DNA of 64,000 nt from contig NW_006768766.1 of the NCBI RefSeq assembly GCF_000204055.1, positions 1,907,305-1,971,304 on the forward strand, read 5' to 3'. This DNA comes from Melampsora larici-populina 98AG31 (taxonomy: Eukaryota; Basidiomycota; Pucciniomycetes; Pucciniales; Melampsoraceae). The notes under the pieces are model-generated. The model had not been told where the DNA came from and searched no databases. It saw only the letters and a program-made list of their open reading frames with translations. Below are positions 12,259 to 27,129 of the stretch, piece after piece. Made by a program: the position numbers and the translations under genes. The number at the start of each line of letters is the position of its first letter. The stretch's first letter is position 1.

Positions 12259-12471
12259 AAAGTTGAGTAGATAGAAAGATGAACAAGAAGTAAAATCAAA
12301 ACATAAGTCAAGAAGAGAAAATTTCGTATTCCGATACGGAAAAGTTGTATTAGTACAGATTCCCACCACCAAAACCTCAATCTGCTCCTCACCAAGAAAC
12401 TCGACATTACAGGTAAGTCCCTCTACTCGCTAAGGCTCGCTCACGAGGTAGAGGGATCTTAGTTAAGTTAG
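12259..12471 (-). repeat. Right terminal inverted repeat of the 7.6 kb element
   Basis: Reverse complement of 4848-5060, apparently perfect over 213 bp. It starts about 230 bp upstream of the helicase ATG and so may also supply its promoter. Confidence 0.9.
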
Positions 12472-12480
12472 CTCCTGGAG
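12472..12480. repeat. Target site duplication, right copy (CTCCTGGAG)
   Basis: Identical to 4839-4847 and in the same orientation. Confidence 0.85.
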
Positions 12481-13387
12481 CATGTATCACTTTCTGTTCC
12501 AATCAACCTCCCTACATATCTTTTTTCCTTGCTTCTTGGTACATATCATTCTTAGAAATTGAGCCAAATCCAAACATGGCACTTTTCAATATGAAACCTT
12601 TGTCAATATGATCAGATAATGTAAATGATATAACCCTTCCATGTGAAAGATTCCTTAAACCCAGCATGACCAGATCACCAGATCACCAGTTTTCCCAATG
12701 AGTCAAATAAATCCCACAAATCATCAAATCTTGACTCTTGTAAAAAATCAAACCAATCAAACCAACCACTTTACAACCTTTAATTAGAAACCAAGTATTT
12801 CAGGGTGATGACATAGGGGGGGGGTCAAAACCAGTCTTCACCCTTCCCAAAAGAAAATTATTCAACTTATTCCCCAAGTTTGATTGTGTGAATCTGGATC
12901 AGCCTTGTTGGTTATCCTTTAATAATTCCCTAAAATAAAAAAGTGAGAATACATAAAAATTCAATTATCAAAAAAAACTCAACATAAAAGTTTAAAGGAA
13001 AATAAACACTTCATGTAAAATAAACACTTCTTTTTTGTAGCTACAAAGCAAATCAAAAAAACACACACACGTACTAAAAATCTAAGAAGAAGAAAACTTC
13101 AAAAAAAACTTAGTTAAAGAAGGTAAATAGTCTAAAGATCAAAGAGAGAAAACTTGATGATGTTCAACAAAAAGAAAAAGAAGAAAACTAATAATAAAAG
13201 AGTGATAGAGAGAGAAATCGAATGAATAAATCAATGAAAAAAATAAATGAATGATAAAAAAAAACAATTGTCCAAACCAATAAATAAAAATAAAATAATT
13301 GAATAAAAAAAAAGAATAATAAACTCAATAAATCACAAAAAAGAAAAAAGTCCAACCCTGCTGAGATCCAACGCTTTTCAAAACTCC
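12481..13387. other. AT-rich intergenic and 3' flank of the transporter gene
   Basis: Long A-rich stretches and no coding frame of note. The part from about 12950 to 13387 is likely the 3' untranslated and termination region of the minus-strand transporter. No other structure was recognised. Confidence 0.5.
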
Positions 13388-15242
13388 TCAATCCTTAACC
13401 ATTGAAGGAATCCCACTCACAACCTTAACCAAAGGAGAATACAAAGCTCCTTGATTAGAATGATGAGTGATCAAACTATTAGAAGGTAATCCAATCTTCT
13501 CATCATCATTTCGTCTCATGATTCCATTCTGATTAACTAACTCGCTTGATTTTTTTCGATCTAATTCCACTTTAGCATAATAAGCTCCTCCGATTAATGT
13601 TAAGGTGATTCCAAACAGATTAGTAGGTGTGATCACTAAATTGAATATAAAGATTGCTAAGACGATCGTTAGAACTTGTTTCACATTAGCTAAATTGAAA
13701 AACAACCAAAAAAGAAAATCAAATTCAAAACTTCAATTTCAATTTCATTTAATAATGTTTGAGTAAGGAAAGAAAAGGACTGACCAGCAACAGTCATGGT
13801 AAGTGCACTAGTCTTTTTATTAGCCGTAAAACTAACCACATTCAACCCAAAGGCAATAAGTCCATTAATCACCAAAGCCAAAGCTTTCTTTCGATCCATC
13901 TGATTAGCCCCAAACTCTCTAACTCGATCCATCTCACCTGTCCAATAACTCCAAACCACACATTGAATAAACGCCAAGGGTGACATTCTCAATAACAAAT
14001 CTAATGGATTCAACTTTAACTTTCCAACTTGAATCAAATTCGTAATCACCGTCTTAAAGGAAGCTAAGATGGTACCTAATAAAGTTAAAATCAAACCCCA
14101 TGTGGTCCATCCGTAATCTCCATAGGTTGAGAATCCTACACCGGCTACGACTATGAAGAGTGATAGATAAGTTTGAAGAGGATATGATTTATGAAAATAA
14201 AAGATTGATAAGATGATCGTAAAGAGTGGTGTAGTAGCTCTAACAACTTGATGAAACTGATTTTCCCCCCCCCCACACACACAAAAGACCAAGAAAAAAT
14301 AACACGAATCAGTCAAACTTTGAAAAACCAAAAAGGGGTAGAAATCGAACTCACAGGAACAGTCACCAAATGTAAACTCAAGTTAGAGACGGCAATATTA
14401 ACGGTATAAAGCACACTAAAAGCCACCAGAATCCCACTTTCTCTTCTGTTCAATCTAGCAGACTTAAACAAACCACGGTTCAAAGCAAACTGAGATCCAA
14501 CAGTCGATGCCAAAGCATGAATACCGGTCAAGGTCCAAGGAAACGGAAAGCCTAACAAGACTCGTTTGTTATAGATCGTAAGACCTAAATTGAAGGCGAA
14601 ATAATAAATCAACCAAGCTGTGGATGAATCGAATTTAGATGAGACAGGTGGGCTGAGTTTAGTATAAGGAGATGGATGAGACGAGTTGGTGAGTCCTAAT
14701 GGTAAGGAAGCTGAGTGTTTCGAAAGATCAATATCAGTATCAAAAAGAGAATAGATAAAGAAGGTTTAGAGTGAGATGGACTGACTACTTTTGGGTAAAG
14801 AAGCTAAAGAGGAAGGAGGTGGGTTTGAATAGAATGGACGAATAGGTTGATGGTTTAGAAGAAGTTTAGTAGATGTAGTAGGAATCGAATGTTTAAGATC
14901 GATTGAAAGACGATCTTTTGAAGCGGATCTAGTGATCGTATTAGGATGTTGATTGAAAGAAGTAGAAGAAGATCTAGGTTTGTTGGGAGTCAGATTATAA
15001 TCCATGATGTTATGATTGAGTTGATCAGTAGGTGTAGATCTTTGTAGTTGGATTGACCAATCTTGATGAAGTTGTTGATTTGATTTTGAGATTGAAGAAG
15101 AAGGAGAAGAAGTAGTTGAAGTTGAATTAGAAGTAGGTGAATGAGATGAAGTAGATTGAGATGAATCAATGGAATCTGAGATTGAAGTTGAGATTAAAGA
15201 GAATGATAAGTTTTGATTTTGATTTGGAATTGAAGTCGTCAT
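13388..15242 (-). CDS. Triose-phosphate / nucleotide-sugar type transporter (DMT superfamily)
   Basis: Four exons on the minus strand. A long N-terminal cytoplasmic region (about 160 residues, very rich in Ser, Thr, Asn, Gln) precedes the TPT domain. The domain begins WLIYYFAFNLGLTIYNKRVL, then FPFPWTLTGIHA, VPFHQVVRATTPLFTIILS (joined across an intron at about 14239-14354), GDYGWTTWGLILTLLGT, LTMTVAANVKQVLTI (across an intron at about 13695-13785) and FGITLTLIGGAYYAKVE near the end. About ten hydrophobic segments are present, as usual in the family. Fungal members sit in Golgi or ER membranes and exchange sugar phosphates or nucleotide sugars; substrate cannot be read from the sequence. Start ATG at 15242, stop at 13388-13390. 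Confidence 0.9.
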
Positions 15243-15278
15243 TTGAGTTGAGAATGATCAGTTGAGTCTTGATGGTCT

Positions 15279-15279
<1 letters not shown>

Positions 15280-15307
<28 letters not shown>
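15280..15307. repeat. GAT trinucleotide microsatellite
   Basis: About nine uninterrupted GAT units just upstream of the transporter ATG, probably in its 5' untranslated region or promoter. Confidence 0.85.
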
Positions 15308-15309
<2 letters not shown>

Positions 15310-17554
15310 TGGTGAAATGGTGATAGTCTTCTTCTTGTTGTTGGTTTGGTAGTGAGGATGATGGAGTGAATGATTTTGATTTTACTAATTTTGGTCAACA
15401 CACTTTGATTTCTATTTTTAACTTTCTTTCAATTTCTGACCTGATTTTCACTTTCACTTTCACTTTCATCAACACTTTTTACTTTTCTCATCAAAGCTCA
15501 TCAAACTTGGAATAACAATCATCATTTTCGATCTCCAACCCTCACACCTTTTTAGGTTGCCCAGAGTTACACAGTTTGAAAAAGAAACCCCCAACATCTT
15601 GATGAGATCTTATCAAGAACAAATACATTTCAAAAACTTCAATTTTTTCATTGTTCGATCCAACTACAAATCAAAATTCAAAAGTATGTTGACACGTACA
15701 ACCAAAGAAGCTTTAAAGAAGCCAGATAACATTGATAGATAAGAAATATACATACCTTGTGATTTGTACAGTGGGTCACAATGATCAAAAAGTTACAGTT
15801 TTTATCTTTTATTTTCCAGAAATTGGATTTCTGCAATTATGAAAACCTACCACAAACCCTGTTGAACATCACCTCCTGTATTCTTCCTATAGAACTACTG
15901 GCATAGGATCCCAAAAAGTCAATGAAAATTGTCATCTAGCAAAGATGGTACGGTCTATAATCTCATGGTTCAAGAGATATGGCACAGTTGAATGGTCCAA
16001 ACCGATATTTCCACTCAAAAAAACTTGACTAATTATAATAATTGACATCTACTGCAAGACATTCAATGGTCACAAATTTTCAGCTATTGAACAGCTTACT
16101 ACCAACTCAACTATACTATCATCAAGTATGCCATCCAACAGTTTTTGAAGAACTGTGGCTTCAAGTCTTTTTCTATGGACATCACACCATTCTACAATTA
16201 TCAGAATTTCAAAAACCTACTAGAATTTGTAAAGCTCAATAGAACCTGGACTATGGGTCACTGGAGATTGATGGTCTGAAACAATGAATGAACTTCCAGC
16301 ATTGGAATGGAAAATTTCTGGGGGCTAAGCATTCACAACAAACAGCTAGAGAAAGGTATCAGCAAGACTGTTTAGTTGCTTACCACTTGTCAAGTTGTTC
16401 AAGTGTGATGGAATTGGGTGGATTCTATGCCACAACCAAGCTTGGTATAGTGATATATGGAGCCCTGGAAGGATAATTTCTGAAGACTCATGCATCAAAA
16501 AATCATGAAAGCTATCATTTTGCACTTCTTCAAGAATTGGTCAGAAGCACTTGGTCTCATCTTGATGGAGGAGAGTTTACTAATACTATGCTTGATGACT
16601 CACATTTTTGGAATGATCAAGTTTACATTGTCAAGTTAATATGCTCACTTCTATCACTGGACCTTAATGCAATTGCAATCATCTGTGATCACCACACTGC
16701 CATCAATTTTTGCAGCAGATCAAATCAGACATTGATTCAATGTTTTAGTTGTTTCAATGGTGCCAATCCAATAACATGAAGTTGCCTGAGATCACCAGGT
16801 GAGGTTTGGCCCTCAGAGGCTATACAGTTGGTGTCAAAGAAGAACATCTGATCCTGATGTATCATCTCTCACATAATTTAGATGGTTTTTGTCCAGGATC
16901 CTCTCATCTACAAGAGGGGGGAGACTGAGAATGGTGGTCAAATATGTGTCATCATTATGGGTTGAGCATGTTATAAGATACAGGTAATCCTGGTGAATAG
17001 TAACTCAAGACACTGTATCAGCCTACCTGGAGTGAGTGAAATACTACAATGTTTGAAAATGTTGTACAAAACAAAGTTGCAGATGCACCCTTCCTACACC
17101 AGTATCAAAGAATCAATCTTGTTGATTACAAGATTATGAGCATCAATAAGAACAAGGGAGAGCATCAGATACCTTAGCTTCAACATGCCTTTAGTACTTT
17201 GAGCCTTTGAAAGCAGAGGCTCACTACTGATGTGCTAGTCAATTATGAATTGAAGATAATTGAACTTATTGATAATGTTTTGAATGACTATGAATGATAG
17301 TTGAATTTAATTCAACAACAATCTTGGTGGATTTGTAATGTAGGAGCTGGATTTATGGTGCCTACATCCTCCAATATGCCTATTTGAGAACCTGTGCACC
17401 TATCCCAGTGTCTGCATCAAGCATTACATTTGTAGACACCATGGTGGAGCACCTAGACCTCAATTGTGTTCATTTAAAACCTTGCGTGTCACATTTTCAC
17501 CTAGCACATGCACTCCCAAGACCATTCACTCTGAAACATTAAGTCACAAGGATG

Positions 17555-18300
17555 ATTTTTGACCAAAATGAATTTTCCAGTTATGAGAATGCTTTTTGAG
17601 TTACAAAAATGATATTTCAAGTTACAAGAATGCTTTTTGGGTTACAAAAATGATCTTTCAAGTCAAAAGAATTCTTTTTGGGTTACAAGAATGATGTTTT
17701 AGTCACTCAAGAAGACTCAAGATAACATTTGAGTAACTGGTAATATCATTTATGTAATTATGGTTCTCAAACCTGTGCAAGAACTGTGCAAGACCGACGT
17801 GCAAGATCCGTGCAAGATTTCTTGCACCAATCTTGCGCATTAAATTTTTTGACGACCCCAGCTATTTTGTTCCAACTGGTACGAAAACCGTGCGAGACCG
17901 ACGTGCAAGTTCCGTGCAAGTTCCGTGCAAGTTCTATTCATGTCTTGCACAGAAGTTGCTCGAAACTTGCACAAATTTTTGCATAGGTTTGAGAACCATA
18001 AATTTGAAAAGCATTGTTGTATGTCAAAATACCATCCTTGTAGCTTGAAATATCAATTTTCCAACATGGAAAGCATTGTTGTAATCCAAAATACCATCCT
18101 TTCAACTTGATTTTTGTTTTCCTAAATCAAAATATCATTTTCACAACTCAAAATTCATTCTTGTAACTCAGAATATTATTGTTTTCACTTGAAAAGCATT
18201 CTTGTAGCTTAAGATATCATTTTTGGAACTTGAAAGGCTTTCTTGTAACTCAAAATGTCATTTTTGTAGCTCAAAAAGCACACTTATAACTCAATTTTGT
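17555..18300. repeat. Degenerate short-period repeat array, split by a MITE
   Basis: Phrases of roughly 25-30 bp recur many times with drift: ...GAATGCTTTTTGGGTTACAA and ...CATTCTTGTAACTCAAAAT. The array is interrupted by the element at 17758-18001. Confidence 0.6.
17758..18001. mobile_element. 244 bp MITE with TTATGGTTCTCAAACC inverted ends
   Basis: TTATGGTTCTCAAACC at 17758-17773 is repeated in inverted form at 17986-18001. The interior contains many GTGCAAG/CTTGCAC copies, some as GACGTGCAAG, and normal CpG content, in contrast to its CpG-poor surroundings. No coding capacity. Target duplication not resolved (perhaps TA or TAA). Confidence 0.75.
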
Positions 18301-19823
18301 AGAGAAAATGGTGTGAAAATGTGTTATGAAAGGTTTTAAATGACCAAAATCAAGATGTAGGCACTCCATTAAGGCGCCCACAAATGCAAAGCTTGACATA
18401 GGCACTGGGATAGTTGCCTGGTTGCTCAAACAGACTGGGAGAGAAAACAAAAATAGGTTTTGTAACTGCAACAGCTTTTTGAAAAAAAAATCTTTCTTGA
18501 AACAGCTGCCAATAAGCCTTTCAATTTGTGATTACTGAAACTTGTCAGTGAAATGGATATAAACTTGTACCCTTGTTATCTCATCATCAGACTATTCTAC
18601 ATACCATGAATATGCCAAACCTCATAAATTCTCATTTCCTAGCAAAATGGTAATTAAAATCACTTTCTGAAAAACTACTGGAGTTTCCCTCACACTCATC
18701 ACAATCAAACTTCAGGCAGGAAAATAAGGTCAAGAAGATGTAATACTACAAAATGTTATTGGAGGTGACAAAAAACATCTGAAATACAACAACTTTATTT
18801 GTATACCCACTCAATTGTCTTCATGGCCTTCTTGCCCCATTTTTGATCTTGATTTTTTCTTCACAATCCAAACAACAGATGTACAATAGAAATCAGGGCT
18901 TGGTAAAAGTATAGACCAAATGGTATAGGTTTTGCATAAGTTTCAACCATATTCAGACATATTCAATTAAAAAATATGTAGCAATGTTGAATGAATGATC
19001 ATTTATCCATAAACAGGAGAGTAAAAGAACTTTGTGAAAGAAGAGGAACTTGTACTGATAGTCATAAGAATAGAGACACAATGACCTGGTTGGTAAACAG
19101 TTCATTGCATCTTGTAGTCATTTACCTTGCAAATGTCTGCTCCAAACATTTTGTAATTCCTCATAGGCATTGAAATGGGACCCCTTGATTTGAGACTCTG
19201 TGGGGGAACAGGTTTTGACAGCCTGGTTGCTCAAGTTAACCACAACAATACAGACTCAAGAAACAGAGAGAATTTGTGATCATGTAGCGGCAAAGGCGTG
19301 TGATTTGTTGTGAATATGTTTCCTTAAATCTCTTTATAACCTTACAGAATGATCCCTTCACCAATGTTGTACCACAAATAGTGTCCAAAGTGAGTCTCTT
19401 GTATTGTAGAGCATAGAGCAAACAAACAATAGCTTTGCTTGTTATTTCAAAGAGTGAATTAGTTGAATGACATCGGTAGACTTCCTCTCATTGCCAGTGG
19501 CCAATGTTTCACATGTGGGCCTTTCCAATAGCAACACCATTTTCTGACTGTGTGCTGCACTGCACATTTCTACTTTTCGAGAGAACCTGGTGTGAAGTTG
19601 GAGTGTATGCAATTTTATCATGGGTTTTCAGTTAATGAGTGGTCGTACTATGGGTATAGTGAGGTATGATCGATATGTACGTGTCAAAGAAGGTCAAAGA
19701 GCACCTTCATCACTTCGATCCACTCAACTCACTATACCGACATCATCTTCTCAACAAGCTCATTGTAACCTCACTTGGTCTTTCAAACTCAACGACACCT
19801 GATTTACCTTAGAGTAAAGCAGC

Positions 19824-22716
<2,893 letters not shown>

Positions 22717-23504
22717 AGAATAGAGGAACAGTGAAAGCAGTTTTCTCAGCTTTGAGACATAGATTTGGACCAAAGGTCTTCCTGCTCTGGTTCTTCAATC
22801 ATCGAGTGGTTCGAATACGAAAGTAATGCTAGAGATTGTTTGAGTTTTGTTTGTTTCTTTTTGCAACTTGTGTGGTAATAAGATCGGATGTGACTTTTTA
22901 CTTATAAAAGGTAAGCATGCGAAAAAAGGTGACTCGAGGTAGTTTGGAGCAAAGATTTTGGAGGGTAGTTTGGTTGGAAGGGATGTTTTGTTTTTGAATT
23001 GCTGAATAAGCAACTGTTATAAGTTGATATGAAGAAACGAAGAACTGACGTAGACCTTTGAAGAGCGTAAAAATGAATAATCAATTGTGAGCAATCCAGA
23101 TGAGAATCGTGCGGATTCTCTTTCCAGTATGCTTTGACTCTGATTATGAGACTGAGACATGAGGGGTTTGAAGAGTTCAACTTCTTGTGGTACAGCTGAT
23201 CAAGGTATACAGTTACTTGATATAACTAAATCTTAAACCAAACCGTGAGACTCGGAAACAATGGCAAGACTGGGACTGATCAGCACTTGAAAGAGTGCCA
23301 TCGACAACCCAGAATCAGAGTGAACTCTTTTGAGTGGACAATTGGATAATTTGCATTTCAGGTCAACAGATTGCGTGTTTGAAGAGAATGTAAAAGGAAG
23401 AGAGTTGAAAGGAAGGGGATACATTAAACAATTGACAAATGCAAAAATGTCCTTTTTAAAGGTATGATGTCAGCCAGGGCTGGATTTCTTTTATAAAACT
23501 GCTT
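22717..23504. other. Convergent intergenic region between SEC23 and the secreted-protein gene
   Basis: It contains the 3' flanks of both genes. No further gene or repeat was recognised. Confidence 0.5.
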
Positions 23505-25708
23505 TCAAAGCTCATCACTAGATATTCGATTAACACAAGTGGATATGGTTTGATTTGCCTTGCTCGATCTACAGAATGAAGGAGTCTTGAAGCAATGGTT
23601 GAATAAATTCAAAGGCTTCATCTCTAAGAGCGTGAAGACGGTCTTAGGAGGAAATAGTCCACTAGGCAGTCCTAACCACGAGCGCTTGGTTGGAACATTT
23701 ACCAATGCTTCAAGTGCAGCTTTTAGACGGACTACATACTTCATTCCATCTGGACATCCGTCAACTTCAGATCCATCCAATCCTAATCCGAACTTGAAAC
23801 TATTCTCAAGTCCGATCCTAGCACCTACCCCGATGGAAGCTTCCAGATTGACCACCTCCAACATGATCCCAAAATTGAATTGTGGCTTCAAATCTTGGAC
23901 AACACTGAGCTCTACTGGCTCGATGTTAAAGCTAGGCTTGTGAAGAGTAATGAAGGGTTTTATAGGTGAGGAACTGCTAAGGGACGGATCTGCATGAGCG
24001 TCAATTGTGGTGTCCATACGTTCCCACTCTATATCAGCTCCAAAGGTTGTACTGGCTGTGCCTTGGAAAGCGATAGTTGAACTAGTGACCAGCCTTACTT
24101 CCGGTCCGATTGTGATGATCTAGAAATAAGAAGTGGATATCGTCAGGTCAAAGGACTCTCTTGTGAATGTGGGATGAAATGATCACAATTCCTCACATTT
24201 GGAATCGACAATCCTGTCAATCCAGCCGATATAACCGGGATATTTCCTAATTCAAACTCGACCCTTCCCTTCACATCCACTTTCAAATCCACGCGAGCTT
24301 TCATTCTTCCAGTGATCCTGGCATTCATCCTTCGACGACCGCGCCTACAAAATGCAAAGCGATGAGACCGTAAGGTATCAAGCGAAATCCAACTTCTTGG
24401 AGTCAAATTTCCATGAACCGGTTTGAAATTCTCCTCCGAACAAACATCGGCTTCAGAAATTGAAGCATTGGTTAAGGTTTTAATAGAACTTTCAATTTCA
24501 TCTTCAGTGATCCGAACAGTCTCCTTCACAAGACCGAGAACTTGCAACTTCGTCTCTGGTGATAGCCCATCATTGATTGAAACATAAAGTTCTCCTTCTG
24601 CAACAGCTGTAAGTTTTTGAGCTTTATGTTTTGTTGCTAATGCAGCTTGTCTGATTGATTCCTTAACTTTGAGGCTTTCGGCCTCATCGGTTGGCGGATT
24701 TTGGGTGTATTCCGAAAGTTTTTGAATGAATTGCGAAAAGGCGTCAGATAGTTCACGACTCAAGATTGTGAACCATCTCAAAGTAGATTGTTTGGAGGAT
24801 CTTGCTACCGTTCGTAAGCTCTCTTTCAACTTTCGTTCAGCTTTAGAAAGTGAAAGGACGATTTTGATGGATGAATTGATTCCAACGTTTATGATTCGAC
24901 TTCCAGTTTCAAGGATTAGATGAACTCTAGCGTGAAAGTAAGAATCTCTTAACGTGATTTCGACTGAATGATTATCTTCTTCCCATACTGTTAAAGGTAT
25001 TTCACTTTCTTTGGCTTCCTTGGTGGTAACATTATAATTGATTGATGGGTTAAAATCAAACTCCGGTGCATCACGAAGTCTACGACGTTGAAGTGAATTC
25101 GGTGAATTTGTGTGATGTTCTAGTTGAACTTGATAATCATGTCCAACCATATCCCAACGTGAACGATACCCTGAGAAGCTCATAATTTGATCTGAGTCTG
25201 AGTCTAATCTAAGTAGAGAATCAAGTGTGATCGGATGGTATTCCTCATGTCCTTCGAGGTCGTAAGCGCAATCTCCATTCGACCCTTCAGTGATCAGGAT
25301 GAGAGGCAACTCCCACTCTTCAGCTCGGCGTCTGGCTTCTGTAGAATTGAATTCCAAAGAGATTCCATCTGCAGTACAATGCATTGATCGAATAATTGGA
25401 TTGTCGAGTACCACAAGCGCTTTATGTCGGAGATGCCATTCCACTGTAGCTAAATATTGTGAATCTTGTGGCTCGCCACCTGATAGTCCATAATGTAACG
25501 TCAGATTGTAAGTAGGCTCTGATGCTGCAGTTTCACGTCGAACCGGGGAATCGGGTGATAAAGGATGTAAAGTTCGGTGATCAGGAATCTCTGAGTTGGT
25601 TTGAGCCTGGATCGCAATCAACAAGATACTCGAATAGAAAAGTGTGGTCCAAAGTTGACCCCGTGTCAACTGTTGTCGACCTATCGAGCTCCGTCTTTGG
25701 AGAAGCAT
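23505..25708 (-). CDS. Predicted secreted protein of unknown function
   Basis: Two exons (25708 to about 24195 and about 24120 to 23505), joined at SIPN-IITIGPEVRL. The product has about 710 residues. A hydrophobic stretch at residues about 22-36 (TLFYSSILLIAIQAQ) looks like a signal peptide or anchor behind a basic N-terminus, and several N-glycosylation sequons follow (NLTL, NSTE, NVTT, NHSV). The region from IPVISAGLTGLSIPN onward, with repeated hydrophobic beta-like segments and IGPEVRLVTSSTIAFQGTAS, resembles in layout the fungal DUF7223-type secreted proteins; this is from memory and not tested. The middle region is helical and Lys/Glu rich. Role unknown; it could be a wall or host-interface protein. 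Convergent with SEC23. Confidence 0.8.
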
Positions 25709-27129
25709 GAATGGGTTTGGCCAAAAGTTAACAGCTGTTAAGAGCTTCGCGGGCTGTGTAGAAAAATGAACGACTGAATGAACGAAGAGGAATGACTGAA
25801 GTTGGAATTTATTATCAATTATCGATGAAGGAATGTAATAGATTCTAAGACAGGCCTTGCAAGTCGTATATGGAAGCTAACTGGCATAAGAAATGTTAAC
25901 AAAAGCTTGCAGGGAAAAGAAAGCGGTGCAATTTGAATCCTGAATGCCAAATATATTTTCCAGCTCTTGGAATTTCTCTAGATTTACACGATCTCGATGA
26001 GCATGTCAAGGCTCACACCAATTCTGTGACCGCACAACAGAAATGCATATTTTTTGGGATCCCTATTTTTTTTTTACCTTGAGTTACCAGAGTTGACTCA
26101 TTGGAACAAGAAAAATATGAAAATGTTTTATTGACGCGTCTCTGAAGGTTATCAATTGAAACCGCGAAACTTTGTCCCATCAAAGGTGGTACAAAACATC
26201 AGCTTTCGCCGAGAGGTTCTCTTCCTCAAACTCATATTGTGGAAATACGCCGTCATTTAAACGACATATGTACGGCTTTCGAAAAGATATCAACAGCTGC
26301 GAGCGTCTCACCTCGTGGGGCTGATTGAATACCATAATCACGCAAATGAATGCTAGGGACACAGTTCCATATTGAATGTAAATCCCTCGCTGGCGAGTTT
26401 GGTGGATGAACTCGGAAAGACTGAGCCAAGCAGAGTTTGCTGAAACCCGTTCGGTCGGGTCAACACGTACTTCAGAGCTGAACATCAGCGTCATACCAAT
26501 AAATGTTATGGACCCAGCTACATCCTTTTCCGATTCCCTCGCTCGTGAGGATGGTGGCCATGGAACCCGAAAGGTGGAGCGCAAGCAGACACCGCAGGCA
26601 GATGATTTGAGATGAACCCCGTTTGACTGAATCTACACATATCTCAGATCCAAGCGATTCCGTGCGCCAAGAGGAGAAAGAGCGAGAAAGGGCCAGTGGA
26701 AAGGGCTTTATATGCCTACTCGGTTCTTACACGTGAGAAAGTTCCACCAAAATAAAGGTATTTTTTTCAAAGTGCATAATCGTGAATTGCATAAAACACT
26801 AACTGACACTAACTGAAAAAGTCACTGATAGGATCTAGCCTTAGGAGAAGACGGCCATTGATCAGAACAGGTGGAGTTCGTTGTCTGTAGATTCATAGTT
26901 GCTAACTTGGAATCAGATTTTTGTATTGTCATCTTCTTGTTGCATATAGAGGCATATAGCCTGATGAAGCCTGATCATTGATGCCGATGGGTTTCAAATC
27001 ATAACCGACCCGGTGGTAAAGTCATTTTGGATTTTCAAAAAAAAGTAAATCCTCAAAAACCATCATCAACACTCTCAAAAGTACATAGCATCATCGATAT
27101 CAAAAACCATCAAGCAAGAAGGAAAGCGA
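25709..27129. other. Divergent intergenic region
   Basis: It separates the secreted-protein gene (minus) from glyoxalase II (plus). A minus-strand open stretch at about 26290-26590 with a hydrophobic segment and a possible donor site was seen, but it lacks an ATG and is not called. The rest holds nothing recognisable. Confidence 0.5.

Larger units (their letters stand above)
4848..12471. mobile_element. 7.6 kb TIR element encoding a DUF6589 protein and a RecQ-like helicase
   Basis: The block is bounded by terminal inverted repeats (4848-5060 and 12259-12471) that look identical over 213 bp, starting CTAACTTAACTAAG. Immediately outside, CTCCTGGAG occurs as a direct 9 bp duplication (4839-4847 and 12472-12480). 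Two convergent genes fill the inside: a DUF6589 protein (plus strand) and a RecQ-like helicase (minus strand), whose stop codons lie about 28 bp apart. This architecture, with TIRs and target duplication, shows a complete DNA element that moved recently. I do not recognise the superfamily; neither gene is a standard DDE transposase by eye. The DUF6589 gene carries an in-frame stop and a large interruption, so this copy may be non-autonomous. Confidence 0.88.
15740..19640. repeat. CpG-depleted block of decayed repeats
   Basis: Almost no CG dinucleotides and many TG/CA are seen, apart from the short insert at 17758-18001. No intact gene; frames are short and match nothing recognisable. The composition fits old transposon DNA mutated through cytosine methylation or a RIP-like process. 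Around 17550-17720 and 18000-18300 it holds a degenerate array of alternating phrases such as GTTACAAAAATGAT and CTTGTAACTCAAAAT. Confidence 0.6.

Noticed and set aside
17786..18110. Overlapping plus-strand frames with repeated motifs
   Set aside because: Caused by the GTGCAAG repeats of the MITE.
26180..26590. Minus-strand open stretch with a hydrophobic segment and a possible GTGAGA donor, loosely like small ER membrane proteins
   Set aside because: No ATG in frame before the upstream stop, the supposed intron would be only about 31 bp, and the resemblance is weak.
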